This document shows positions 1-11,717 of a stretch of DNA of 64,000 bases, in pieces. The DNA lies in assembly GCA_001051155.2 (NCBI GenBank), contig JYIP02000005.1, positions 682,001 through 746,000 on the forward strand. The letters run 5' to 3'. The translations under genes were made by a program, and so were the position numbers. Source of the stretch: Chrysoporthe austroafricana. Its lineage: Eukaryota > Ascomycota > Sordariomycetes > Diaporthales > Cryphonectriaceae. The notes under the pieces were generated by a model. That model did not search any database and was not told the DNA's origin. It was given only the letters and a program-made list of their open reading frames with translations. The number at the start of each line of letters is the position of its first letter. The first letter of the stretch is position 1.

Positions 1-1659
1 GCCTGTACCTGCAACGCCCGAGCCGAGCCGCCTTTTGGTCGAGTGGGTCAAGAGGTCAGTCAGGTCAGGTCAGGCGAGGCGAGGCGAGGCCAGGCCAAGC
101 CAGGTTGACTAGGAAGTATGATGCAGCGCGGAAGAAATGGAACGGTAGGGGAATGAGGGGGGCAGCGGTTGGTGCGAAGATCTCGCAGTACGGGCTGCAG
201 ACAGGAATGCTGCCCTGCCGTGTCTGGCGGTGGGCGACAGCTCACAGCAAACGGGCGGCCGAGAGGAGAAAGTGATGCGGTGGTCAGAATGCTGGCCCGT
301 CTGGAGCCTGGTTTCCAGAAGGAGGCCTGACGAGCTTGGGACTGAAGTCAAGCGAACTGCGGGGCTCTGGCAAAGACGATCGCGGCGAAGTCAACGGTCT
401 AATTAGACAAGGGCGGCGGCGTGTTGGGTGGGGAGGGGCGCGGCAGTCACAAGCCCTCAAGCCCTCAAGCCCTCCAGCCCTCCCTCCCCACGTCCAGGGC
501 GCGCCCGTCCCAGCTCGAACAATAGAACAGCTCGCAGCGCAATGGGGAGCAAGGAAATGCAGACGCCATTGGCTGGAGATGCGACCGAACGCGGAGCACG
601 ATATAGGATCAAAGACAGATGGGACAGATGGATCTGACAGGTATCATATTGGGAGATCGCACTCACCATGGCTCTCCGCCGTGGTCTCCAGCAATGCTGC
701 GCGTTGTCATTTCTTTTCTCTTGCAAGGCCCGCCTTGCCTCCGCCCTATCGTCTGGGGAGCCTCGACGTGTGGGTTAAGGAGGAACTGCAGTTAGGACGA
801 CAGGGAAGAGGATCGATCACAAACACAAACGCACCCCAGGATCGTGATATCACACAAGCTGGCGAGCCGTTCAGTGCGACGAAGTACAGATGCCGCCCGA
901 GGCAATGTTGGGTGACGTAGGACATGGAAGCTCTCTGGCGAGACCCCAGGACGGAGGAGGAGGATGACCACCACCACTAACCAACACACCGCTCTCTGCA
1001 CCCCCCCCCCCGGCCCTAGAATCTTGGGCCTCCCTAGCACGCCAGCTCTGGACATTCTTCCATCCTTCTGCTCGGCATACTTGCATCCTCCCGATGCGCG
1101 CGCCCGGCTGCAACCTTGGAACCTTAAATTATGCACCGCCACATCGAGTCTAGACCTTGAAATCCCTGCCTGAGGCTCAAACCTCCCTACGCGACCCAGC
1201 ATCGGCTCACGACTGCTAATGACCTGGGAGGCTTAAGGTCACGGATCTCTGGCGTGGCTATAATTCAAAACCCACGGTACTCTCGAAACACTTAGTTCGT
1301 TTGCTCATATGTCTCCATGTCAGTTGGTGTCGTACATCAGGCCGGCGGCGCATAGCACGGAAAGTCATCGTCGACACGCTGCGAGATGGGCCTGGATGGT
1401 CTTGATCGACTTGTGGGAACCAAGGCTTGTTTCCGAGATACCTAGCAAAGCCACGATCTGCAAATAGCAAGTCACTATTTCCTTCTTAATTACTCTTCCC
1501 AGCCCCAATTTAAATGCATGACTGATTCGACCATCGTAACCGTGTCAAAAGGCCCAAAAGATGACACCAATATAGAAGCTCCGCCAGCAAAGTGTTCCGT
1601 ACCACTCGGTTCCGAGACAACACCTGCGGCATCCATGCCGCGCCATGATATGTTTCATG
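1..1659. other. Intergenic, no gene recognised
   Basis: I see no supported gene here. Open frames exist on both strands, the longest about 194 codons, but they overlap antisense to one another and show no domain or splice structure. The stretch holds a 5-bp minisatellite near its left end, a CCCTCAAG-type repeat near 449-480 and a poly-C run near 1003-1012. The 3' end of the nuclear-type protein gene adjoins on the right. Confidence 0.5.
59..103. repeat. 5-bp minisatellite, nine units
   Basis: Nine consecutive 5-bp units can be counted: three GTCAG, three GCGAG, then GCCAG, GCCAA and GCCAG. The block-wise change of unit suggests slippage followed by local homogenisation. It lies in non-coding DNA. 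Confidence 0.8.
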
Positions 1660-4600
1660 TTAGGCCGGATGGGCCGTGAGCTTGAGGGCCTGCAGATTGG
1701 CCGCAAGAGATCCGACGCGCTGACGTACACCCTCGCACGCGTCGATATAGTCGAGTCGGCTCTGTTCGTATTGTTGAATGAGCTGACGCCGCTCATCCTG
1801 GTGGGCCTTTGAGATGCTCCATACGATCTTGTTGCCATCAACCCTGTAGTTCTCGACAACGTCAAGTATCGGGTCCTCTCTCGCCTTCAGCTCTCGGAGG
1901 GCGCTCTTGTTATGTGTGAGCTACATTCAAGAAAGTGCGGTCACAAAAGGGTCAGCTTACCTCAACGATACGATGCATGACACCTGCAAGGCTCTCAGAA
2001 TCATCACTGGCCTCGTCCGAAGCTTGTACTCTCTGGCCATATTCTGATCGTCGCCACGGGCCGTCACGCCAAGCATCAAAGTTGGCAGACAGGCGCATAT
2101 TTTCACCTTGAACGCTCCCCGAATGGAGGGCACGTACAGCATGGACATTCGTTGCGGAAGTTCGTTCAGGATGTTCTCGCAATGAGCCGACTTGGTATTG
2201 ACGCGCTTGCGGCCGTTGGACTGGTTCAACAGCTGGCTTTGGATCACGAGTCACAGATGCGACATTGCGTCTCATGGTGTCATGTTGCCCTGCTCCAAGA
2301 CCTCGGAGACGCTCCACCATGGTAGGATCAATGGCCGAGTGCTCATGCACGTTGTCTGGCGCGAAGACATCGTCACTGCTGCGGACGTTCATGGGCGCAC
2401 AGATATCGTGTTTTGACTGCGACATTGCCAAGTTCGGTGAAGTTTCGGCCGATATTGCATCGATCCGAGGCCGCTTTGGTGCTCTAGGGTAATCACCTGT
2501 ACCTGAGAGTGGCTGTAAATGCATGTGATCAGCCTTCAAACCAAGAACTGAATGAGAGTAACTGTTGAATACACGTTTCGAGTTAATAGGGAGCTGCGGT
2601 GAACCTGACTCTTCTTGTGGTGATAATCGCGGCTTCAAGTCAGCAGCACCGTTTCCGGGTGACTGCCTCAGGAGTTCAGCAACGTCGTTAGCGTCCATGA
2701 CCTGATCACGGGAAATTATTGGCACCACGTCTTCAGCCTCTTCAAGACTGTCAGAAATGATGAGTGTACCAGCATCGTTAAGTGTATGCTGATCAGTTAT
2801 TGATGAATCTCGCCCGTTTGGCTCATCTTCGAGTTTGGCGTTGATTGCAACATCACCCTGTGATTGTGTCTTCGAGTCTGTGCCATTCTCGCACTGATCT
2901 TGGTAGTAAAGCACTTGGCCTTGCGAAACTGTCGATCTAACTTCGCATATCTCTGGAATAGATGATTGTCGTACGCCAGCATCCTGTGCTTGGGTGGCTG
3001 AGGCATGTAGCTGACTGGCCTGTGTCCTCTCTGAGGAAGTCAGAGAATCTAGCGCCGACATTCTCTTCTCTTTTTGGTGCTCGGCTTCAGACACATGTAG
3101 CTGTGATATTTGTGTCACCGGAAGTGCAGTAAGAGCAGTCATTTGTAGTGTCTCCGCTCTGATGCTCCCTCTTTGGCTTCCAAGCTGCGTAGCATCAGTT
3201 TTGGAGGCAGCCAACTTCTTGGGGGACCTTGAAGGCGCCGAGGCACTCAACCCAGGGCTCATAGCTGATGCTGAGGTCTCTTCAGAGTCAACAGGAGATG
3301 CGATAGCCTTCCATGATCCTTCATCAACCTTCGGCCCGTCGGTGCTGAATGACATGATGTTGGTGTTTCTTTCTTTTGCAGCCTCGGCATCATCATCTGA
3401 CATTGTGATACTGGCCTGGTTGCTAGGCTTGCTCCCGGCCTGCGTCAAGGCATTCGTCTTGCGCTCCCTTCTGTTGACACGCTTGTCTCGAGGGCTGGCG
3501 CGAGGCTTGCGAGCAGGTTTCGTCTGCTTGGCCTGAGTTGGTGCTGCACCGGCAATAGTGGTAGCACGCTCATCATCTGGTAGGCCACTGTTTGCCTCAC
3601 CAGTGCCTATACCATGCTTGATTTTGCTTCTCGCCTGCTTAGGTGGATCGGGCTGAGAAGTAGGAGCACTCTTCTTGACATTGGCTTTGTTCATGTTTTC
3701 CTTTTCCGCAACCGGAGAAGGGTAGACGGCCGAAGGCCTAGTCGCTGTTGTTGTTTGCTCTTTCGACCGAGTAATGCTGTCACTCTTCGCGGTCTGCTTC
3801 TTCCTTCCGACTTGCACATGTTGTTTAGGTTTTGACTGAGATGAACTCTCATCTTCAGCTGGGCTCTCACCACTCCTGGCCTGCCGCGGCTTTGCAATGG
3901 TCTTGACTGACTTGGATTGTGGACGTCTTTCGACGTAATCCTCGTCCTTTGCGTCGTCATCGCCTATTTCGAAATCTTCCGTATCGTGCCCACTTGAGGT
4001 TGAAGAAATTTCGATTGCGTGCTGAGTAGATGCAAGCCCCGGAGCATTTGTTGAATCCGGGGGCAGGTGAGTCAATTGACCGGACGGAGTTATATCGAAC
4101 TTGTCCACTTTTATCAATGTAGTTTCGTGGTCGAACACGAGCACACCGTTCGCATGGCCCTCTCTGCTTTCAGATGTGAGTGGCGAGTATTGAGCAGATC
4201 CAAATGTCGGCTTAGCTTTCCTCTGAGATTTTGTTGCGACCTTTCTTGGCTTAGGTGCCTGCTTAGGAGGCTTGGCCCTGGGCTGCTTCACCACAGCCTG
4301 CTTCTTAGAAGCACTCTTTGCCTTAGCCCTAGGCGCTGCAGGGGACGGACCTCTTGACAAGGGTATGTTAACATTGTCGAAGGGATTCTTATTTTCATCT
4401 TCATCCTCGTCCAATCCGTCGTTCTCCAGCTCGAGAGCAGAAATCTTTACCCCTGTGTTGGATTTGACCGCCACCTTGTTTCGGCCGACATTGCTCTTGG
4501 TTTGAACTTCTTGATCCTTATCCACCACCGACTTGCCTCTCATGGCCCGGGAGATTTTCTGTTTTTGGACGGACTGATCTGGTTGGACGTCGGTGGAAGG

Positions 4601-5343
4601 TGTCACGGAGAGGAAACTCAGTGTTCTTTTTTTCTTCTTCCTCTCACCGTTATTGCTGTCGTGTGATGCCTCGGTGAAAGGCAATGGCTCCATGTGCTGC
4701 GAAGATTGTGACGACCTGTCGCCATCTGACCCGAAAGAGGTGTCATTTTGAGCCTCAAAGTGATTTTCTGCTGCTTTTTCCGGCTCCCTGAAGAATGGAC
4801 TCGCAGATGACAGCTTCAAGATACTCTCCTTCATGGGATGCTCGTGGACATGAGAATCATTGCTCAACTTGCGCTTTGGCTGGCGAGAATGCATTGGGAT
4901 CTTGGGCTTAGGCAATTGTGCATCCTTGTCAGCATCGGCCATGACATCCTGACGATCCGCTAGATACGAAGGAAGAGGGACGACGTCACATTGGTCACGT
5001 CTTGGGGAGAGAAATGGACCGTCTTCATGGTGGGACGAACCTTTAAAGGGCTGGAGTCTAGGACGGGATGTGACGGGATGTCCTCATCATCGTTCAGTTG
5101 CTGGGCTTCCTCTGAATCGAAGAACGTGGGTTTTGCTTTCTGGTTGGCGTGGCGGCGTCGTGTGTGAGTCTGCTTGATGGCGCTAGAGTCACCGCCAGGC
5201 TGAAGCTGGTTGCTGGTCCAAGGGTTTGTGACGAGCACGGGAGAACCAAAACGGGTGGAGCCTGGGGTGATGCTGGTCTTCTTACCAGGCGACGTCGAGG
5301 GGTTGCGAACAAAGTCGCCGTCTTCGTTAACTTCAAGACCCAT
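1660..5343 (-). CDS. Long disordered nuclear-type protein with C-terminal coiled coil (unidentified)
   Basis: I do not recognise the family. Three exons are inferred: 5343-4999, 4948-1961 and 1920-1660, all in phase 0, giving about 1197 residues. The start is the first ATG of exon 1 (MGLEVNEDG). Intron 1 (4949-4998, 50 nt, GTGACC...TCAG) is needed because exon 1 meets a stop 18 nt before the next open frame. Intron 2 is only 40 nt (GTAAGC...GTAG). Its removal adds 86 residues that look like a coiled coil (for example LIQQYEQSRLDYIDACEGV). The middle is low-complexity and rich in Ser, Lys, Pro and acidic residues, with several basic AT-hook-like patches such as RKPRASPRDKR. A nuclear, chromatin or kinetochore scaffold role is a guess from composition only. 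Unspliced, the large ORF would end two residues after the 40-nt intron donor. Confidence 0.75.
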
Positions 5344-5943
5344 GGCCACGAGTCGCGGGGTTCAAGCGCGGATAGATTTTGGTATAATGGATTCTGGTGA
5401 CAGAGACCGACAGGGACAAAGGTGAGATTGAAGTTGATTGCATCGATGGGTAGGTATAGGTTCTAGTATGCTTGCGACCTATAAAGATAGCGGGACTGAG
5501 GTAACGAGAGCCGCAGTCAAGTGTGCTGTGCTGGGGGCTTGGGAGGAACGAGTATCACGCCGACCAAAGATAGACGAGGTACGGTTAATGAGCAGAGACA
5601 AAGAAGAACAGCAGCATAAATTACATTGTTTGGTCAGGCAGGTATGAAAAGCAACTTGCACAGCTGCCCACCCGTACCTTCCATTTGAACGAGTACTCGA
5701 GATGAGGCAGTATCCATATTGGGACGTGCCTGCCTCCAAAGCTCGCAGCGCACACTGATTGCCCTAACCCTTCGACGTGCTGCCAGAGCGTCGGTGCTCT
5801 CCCCTGAATGTCTCTTGAGCTTCCAAGCTACTTCACTGCTTCAGATACTGACCTCTAGTCCCCACTCAAGGTAGCGGTATAGGCTCTGGGATCTCCCGCA
5901 AGCACAGAAACATAACGTCCCGGGTCGACTGGGCCACTGCTGT
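5344..5943. other. Intergenic spacer, nothing recognised
   Basis: This spacer lies between two minus-strand genes and should contain the promoter of the nuclear-type protein and the 3' UTR of the SMP-30-like gene. I see no further gene, repeat or RNA. Confidence 0.5.
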
Positions 5944-7042
5944 CTAGATGGCCAGGAGCGCACCCTTTGTCGACGCAGCCAACTGAGCCCGGTATAGCCT
6001 ATGCTCGTTGAGGATGAAGATCTCGCCGTCTCTCCCAAAGCAGAAGTTGGCAGCACCTCCATCGACCACGATCCTGCCCAGAAGATCACCCCCAGGAGAC
6101 CGCACATTGACGCCGTCGCCACAACCGCTGTACACGTTGCCATGCACGTCACACTTGATGCCATCCGGAATGCCCACCTCGTCAAACGCGAACAGCCGTC
6201 TGTTGGTCAAAAACGGCTCGCCAGAGTAGTAGGCCACGTCGAAAGCATATCTGTCATGTTGGTCAGTCAGATTGACAAGCCCCGCCTCCGCTCGGCATCG
6301 GCAGGACTATGTTGGGGACTCACATCGTCGACGCCCTCGTCAGGTCCGTCGTCCCGTCCCCGTGGATCCAATCCGTATCCGTGACATACACGATGCTCTC
6401 ATCTGGGCTGAAGCAGATCCCATTCGGCCGCCCAAACCCATCCGCCACGGCTCTGATACTCCCATTCCCTCTGGCGCCCTTCCAGGGGCAGAACCGATAC
6501 ACCTGACACGGTAGCTCCGGCTTGGGCCTGATGCCCTGCTCATACCCGTAGATCGGATCCGTAAACCAGATGCTCCCGTCGCTATGCACCACCACGTCGT
6601 TGACACTGTTGAACGCCCGCCCGTGGAACCCGGAAACCACCGTTCGCGTGCTGTACGGCGGCCGCGGGTCCATCCACACTAGCGTGCTGGGCTGGCTGGC
6701 GTTGTCCAGCCCGCCTTGCGCGCAGAAGAGGACGCCGTCCTGGTAGTTGACGCCGCCGTTGCCCATCGGCACGTTCGGGTGGATCTCTTCGACGCTGGCT
6801 GCCGTCTTCCCACCAGACCGGGAGAGGGTCACCTTACTGATCTGGATCTTCTTGCGTCCAGTGGCTGGGTCTGGGTACTGGTTGCTGGTGATGAAGAGCG
6901 TCTCATCGCCAGCTATGAAGACGCCGGCCTCGTGCGCGAAGGGGTATTCTCTATTCTCGTGCAGCAGCTCGAGGGAGGGCGATGAGCCGAACAGGGTGTG
7001 CGCCGCCTCATCGTGGACGACGAAGGCCGATGCGCCGGCCAT
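5944..7042 (-). CDS. SMP-30/gluconolactonase-like lactonohydrolase
   Basis: This is a six-bladed beta-propeller of the SMP-30/gluconolactonase/LRE family, whose members hydrolyse sugar lactones or related esters using a bound divalent metal. There are two exons, 7042-6324 and 6250-5944, joined across a 73-nt intron (GTGAGT...ACAG), giving 341 residues, normal for fungal lactonohydrolases. Family signatures in order are NGGVNYQDGVLFCAQGG, SVNDVVVHSDGSIWFTDP, GRPNGICFSPDES and, in exon 2, GIPDGIKCDVHGNVYSG. The ATG at 7042 (MAGASAFVV) is the first in frame; a longer frame upstream begins only at a non-ATG codon. No signal peptide is visible, so a cytosolic protein is likely. The true substrate cannot be read from sequence. 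It is tandem with the P450 on the same strand, but a joint pathway is only possible, not shown. Confidence 0.88.
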
Positions 7043-7735
7043 CTTCGTGGCTATGATACCCAACGTTTCTCGTAAGGATCGGAAGTGTTTCGACGTAATA
7101 ATTGGGTGGCTGCTGCCCTGGAGCCTGAGCTGCGTTGAAGAGCCGAAGCCAGTAAAGTTTTAGAGGCGTGAGGGGTCTCCCGTCTGAACGGAGCCGTGCA
7201 GTGGGTCGCGGCACTTCAACGCTCCATTTTATCTCAGCAACGACGTCGTACATCGCACACATCGCAGAGTCTAGCCAGCACGTGCTCATCTGGACAATCG
7301 ATCATGAGTTGTACAGCAATTTCTAGATGCCATCATTCCAGTCGAATCCTACTGCCACATGCATAGTTTTGGTGATGTAATTTTGAGAGTACGCTTCGTG
7401 CCTGAATCATACTATCCTAAGCCTTTCATCTCGACTGACAACGTGAGTTGGGGTCTGGAATGGCAATATCTCACGGCTGCTTTCACCTCAATCACAGTAC
7501 TGATAAAAAAAAAATAATTAGTCTGTTCTTTATATACATAGCTACTGTGTGTACATGGGCGTTCGAAGCATCGTTCCCTACTCTTGACGCTGAGCTGCCG
7601 TTTCGGGTGCGAGTTCCCCAGTCATTACGTGTTGATACATTATGTATTATGCTTACCCATCACGGTCCTACCTCCAAGCGAGCTGTTCGAGTTCGTGCCA
7701 TGATCGAATCTTGCATGGGGAGTAAAGGAAACAAC
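7043..7735. other. Intergenic spacer, nothing recognised
   Basis: This spacer lies between the P450 3' end and the SMP-30-like start and is AT-richer than its flanks. A poly-A run near 7505-7514 is the only simple repeat. I see no gene or RNA. Confidence 0.5.
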
Positions 7736-9650
7736 TCAGTCCTTCCAATCCTCGGCCGCAAGACGAAGAGGCTTGTCCGATCCCAGAAGCTCCACACGCC
7801 ACTGGTGACGAGGTTGCCTCGCACGGATTTCAACTTGAATAGGATCGTCCGGGACTGGCAGCGCGGCCACCATCGGCGACTGCTCGATCGTCGGCTCTTG
7901 CCATCCATGGCCATCCGTGGGCACAACGTCAAATCGGAGGATCATGAGCGCCGCAAAGGCGAGGATCTCGGTCGTGACGAAGTGTCGCCCGGGGCATAGA
8001 ACATGACCACCACCCCAAGGGCGGAATGCAGCCCTATCCTTCGGGCCAATGAGGCCGACATCCTCAGGGATTTTGCGTTTATGGTCACTGCTGTTGCATT
8101 CCTGCTGAGTGTCCCGTGGAAGAAAACGTCTGTAGTCGAATACGGAAGCGGTGGGGCCCCAGGCGCCAGAGTCCGAGTGGAAAACGGGCGTAGGAAACAT
8201 GACCATGCTGCCCTTGAGCCTGTATTTGCCGTCGAGTAGATGCTCGTCTTGGAGCACTACGCGAGCGGACACGCCAATGTGCCGCAGACGGAGGACCTCC
8301 TGGAGCGTGGAGAGAAGGATCGGGCATATTGTCTTGACAGACGTGATATTGTGGAAAAGTGGAGCAACCAGCACCCTAACCCTGGCATTCCTGTGCTCTA
8401 TATATTTCTGGCTGAGCATTATACAATCATTTTCACTCTCTTTTGTAGAAGACAGATTTCTATCTCAATACTCATTTATTCTTTCCTATGCTCGATATCA
8501 GGTGCCTGTTTCGCCACAGATATCGATTGTCGCGCAGTGCAGCTCTTCTTCCTGACCCTGCGTATCCTGTCTGCTGTTCTGCATGGAACGGTCCACACGT
8601 ACGAGGCCTGCGAGCTCTCTCCTGCAGTCTTCAAGCACTATTGGATCGGAGTACAGATGGTGGATCAACCAAAACGACGTAGGGGTTGTATTCCCCAAGA
8701 TGGCAAAGAGGCCTCCGATCTCACAGCCAGCGACATCTTCTATGGAAAAGCCAAAGCGGACGCTGTGCTGGTAGCGACACTTGATGAGCGCTGAACCCTC
8801 GTTGTGGTGGCCAGCTTTGAAGTACTCGACAAAAGCTGCAAAGATGACCTGCCGCGCGTGCATCGCATCTCTGGCAAAGACTTTTGGAGAGAGACCCAAG
8901 GCAAAGATCATCATCTTCGGCTCGAATCGACTGTTGTTGTCCTCGTATCAGTAGCGTGTCTTTCCTTGCGTTTGCCATTTGGTAATGATCGCTGGGATGA
9001 TGACTGTAGGGATCTCCTACTCACTACCACGCCTTCTCGACATCTGGATCGCGGAAAGGATTATGTGGGCCATACACGGCGTCTGTCGTCGCCATCACGA
9101 TCTCGTGGCGAACCCATTCGAATAACTCCACTGTCCTCTTAGCCCCGGCTTGCAGCGCGTCCAACGCAGAGGCCAACGAGCGCACAGATGCCGTGTTCAT
9201 AGCGTCCAGATTCGGCCCCGGCGCCATAGCCGGGTGGATGGCGCGCGCAAAACTCATGGTATAACTGTCGTCCTCCATGAGGCCCTGCTGGATCACATCG
9301 TTCGCGCCTCGGCTGAGGGGCATGATCGCCGCGGCCGCCCGAGCCTCGATCGCAGCGAAGCTGACCGTCCGGTAGAGACGCTGTACCGCGGAGAGGAGAG
9401 TCGTGGAGCTTATCACGTACATGCGCGCCCCGGGGAGGCGGAGGGTGTAGATGGGAAATCCGTACTTGTCCCTCATGTAGCGGTGAAAACGCGTTTTGTG
9501 CCGTGCCATCGCGAGCACTGGTCCTAGGAACGGGAGGGAGGTGTTTATGCAAGGCGGCTCCTTCGCGTCTTGGCTGAGGTGCAGGAGTATCCAGAGGAAG
9601 ACGTAGATGGCCGCGATGGCCACGAGGCCGAGAGCCACGGTTGAGGCCAT
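7736..9650 (-). CDS. Cytochrome P450 monooxygenase, CYP7/CYP8-like class
   Basis: This is a microsomal heme-thiolate monooxygenase. Exon 1 (9650-9025) begins MASTVALGLVAIAAIYVFL, an N-terminal membrane anchor, followed by the proline-containing SLPFLGPVLAM. Exon 2 starts at 8930 after a 94-nt intron (GTGAGT...ACAG), giving AWYRFEPKMMIFALGLSP across the join. The second intron is less certain. Donor GTACGT at 8602 and acceptor CAG at 8408 keep frame and give 541 residues, but other acceptors nearby are possible. The last exon holds the K-helix ExxR (EVLR) and the heme loop FRPWGGGHVLCPGRHF, with the Cys ligand near residue 456. The W-G-G-G-x3-C-P-G-R form is typical of the fungal branch related to CYP7/CYP8 sterol and prostanoid enzymes. 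The substrate is unknown. It shares an upstream region of about 740 bp with the divergent rhodopsin-like gene. Confidence 0.88.
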
Positions 9651-10391
9651 ATCGGCGTTGGCTTCTGGTGCGCCAACAGCCGATGAGCAGGAGACTCCAA
9701 ACAATCTAAGAACCTGACAGTCGTCGAACCAGAACGATGCTAAGGCAGAAAAAAGTGAGGGAACGACAACCGACGGTGAGCAAGATCATCCGACTGGCTA
9801 CGGATATTAGCCCCCAATTGTTGTCTCCTGCTGTGTGACCACCAACTACCAATTGCAGCTGCGCACATCTCCACTTGCCCATCTGCGCAGGGGCCTCTAC
9901 GCCAGAATAGGCTTAGCATGGTTACTTCACAATAAGTAGCGACAGGTAAAAGATGCATGCGATCCAAATTTAGGTCAGCAATACTACTACGCTATCGATG
10001 CTCAGTGGGATATCAAGGCTGTGTTGGAACAAATCTCCCAATTCAGCTTGTGTTACTGAAGCACTTAACAGGCTGAGTGTGCGGGAAGGGAGACAGGGAG
10101 ACCAACCAATGCTGACCGGTCCAGAATGAGGGCCCCCACGTGCTACCATAAATGCTAGTGGACGCCTGATGTGAATCGTTTTCTGTATTTAGAAACGGGA
10201 GCAGCGAGCCATGTATGCTGCTTACGCTTTGGAAAATCCACGTATAAATCCATACCCCCACCTCGTGTGGGGAGTAAAGGTGGTCCTAGGTTCATACTAG
10301 ATATAGTAATGCATTTGACTCTGGATCTTAATGCGCTAAGAGACTCATCTTGAAGATTGGCCTATTTGGATTATAATAAACATCCATCAAA
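9651..10391. other. Divergent promoter region
   Basis: About 740 bp separates the P450 (-) from the rhodopsin-like gene (+), so it probably carries both promoters. I could not pick out a convincing transcription-factor site or any additional gene. Confidence 0.45.
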
Positions 10392-11717
10392 ATGGTCTTT
10401 CAACTTTCTCATACTGGCCCAGGATTGATATCTCTCACTGGATTCCATGCAAGTGCTACTTCCCATCTCGAACACCAGTCATTGACGGGCATAAATAACT
10501 AAACTTTTACAACTCAGGTCATCCAGTGGGTATTCTTTGGGATTTGTGCGTTAAGTTTCACATTCCGTGCCTATATCCGTTTCGTTTGTTTCCGCCACCT
10601 CCTCTTCGAAGATTACCTCATGCTCCTTGCCCTGGCATGCCATCTCAGTATCGCTGTCCTCGGCACTCTTTTCATCGGTTTCATCTTTGAATTGACATCG
10701 GTGGCGCATGGTGGTGCCATCGGACCAAACTTCTTCTCCAATTTACTCAAAGCACTCAAGGCGTTCGGCATCACGTCGGTGCTCAGCCTGATCGGCCTCT
10801 GGCTCATCAAGCTTAACTTCCTCTTGTTCTTCTACCGCCTCGGCTGCCAGGTCCAGAGCTACCGCATCCTTTGGTGGATCGTCTTCGTCGTCAACATTGG
10901 TTGCGGGGCAGGCGCCTTAGGGCTTCCGAAGTACAGTTGCATGTTCGGAGATTTCGAAACCATTTTCGTGTACTGCACCACGGTCCCGATGATCAAGGAT
11001 ACATATGTCCGTGTTATCATGACTGCCGTTCTTGATGTTATATCTGACTTAGCCAGTAAGCACTGCCACGAAATTTACCATTCACAATAAGCTTGCTAAT
11101 CATAGTGCACAGTTTTGGTCTTCCCGATATGGGTCTTGTGGAATGTGAAGGTCAGCTTGCGAAAAAAGATTCTACTCACAATTATGTTCGGTCTCATCGG
11201 CTTTACTATCGCCGTCGCGATTGTGCGAGGCAGCATTTTCGGTGGGGTGTACAAATCTGTCGACGAGCAGGGCGGCAACGAACCGAACATCACTTGGATT
11301 TGGTTCTGGTTCTGCGTCGAATTCACCGTCTGTAAGTCCACAACTCAAATACCCGCCAAAGAAGACATATTGCACCTGAATTCATCAATCGCTCACAATA
11401 GAGCAGCCTTTTTTATCGCCTGTACCGTGTCCTTCCGCACGCTGTTTGTCAACAAGCAGCAGCAGCAGTCCAAGCAGAGCCCCACGGGGCCCCAGCTCCA
11501 GGATGGAGCTAACGAAAAGAAAAAGTGGCATCAGGAGAGGATGCGTCGGTTTCAAGATTCCGTTCTTGCTACGTGTCGCACGCTGGAGGGCACGTGGGAC
11601 TCGGATCCTGCTCTGCTGCCTAATTACATGTTGCCCAAGCCGCCGTCGGGAAGACTGAGTATCGATTTCGCCTCGGACGAGACTGGCTCCCCGTCCTCTG
11701 TCTATAACAGAGTATAA
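10392..11717 (+). CDS. PTH11/rhodopsin-like integral membrane protein
   Basis: This is a seven-helix plasma-membrane-type protein of the fungal rhodopsin domain family, which includes PTH11-like receptors; ligand and signalling role are unknown. Four exons (10392-10448, 10518-11055, 11113-11331, 11404-11717) give 375 residues. The first intron has a GC donor (GCAAGT) and AG acceptor; the others are GT-AG (57 and 72 nt). Family landmarks are the early FEDYLMLLA motif (usually DDxL), the long loop with a Cys-containing segment (GLPKYSCMFGD), the helix ILVFPIWVLWNVKV formed across intron 2, and the final helix completed across intron 3 (FTVSAFFIACTVSFRTLF). The cytoplasmic tail is about 80 residues, polar and Gln/Ser-rich. 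No CFEM domain precedes the helices. Confidence 0.85.
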
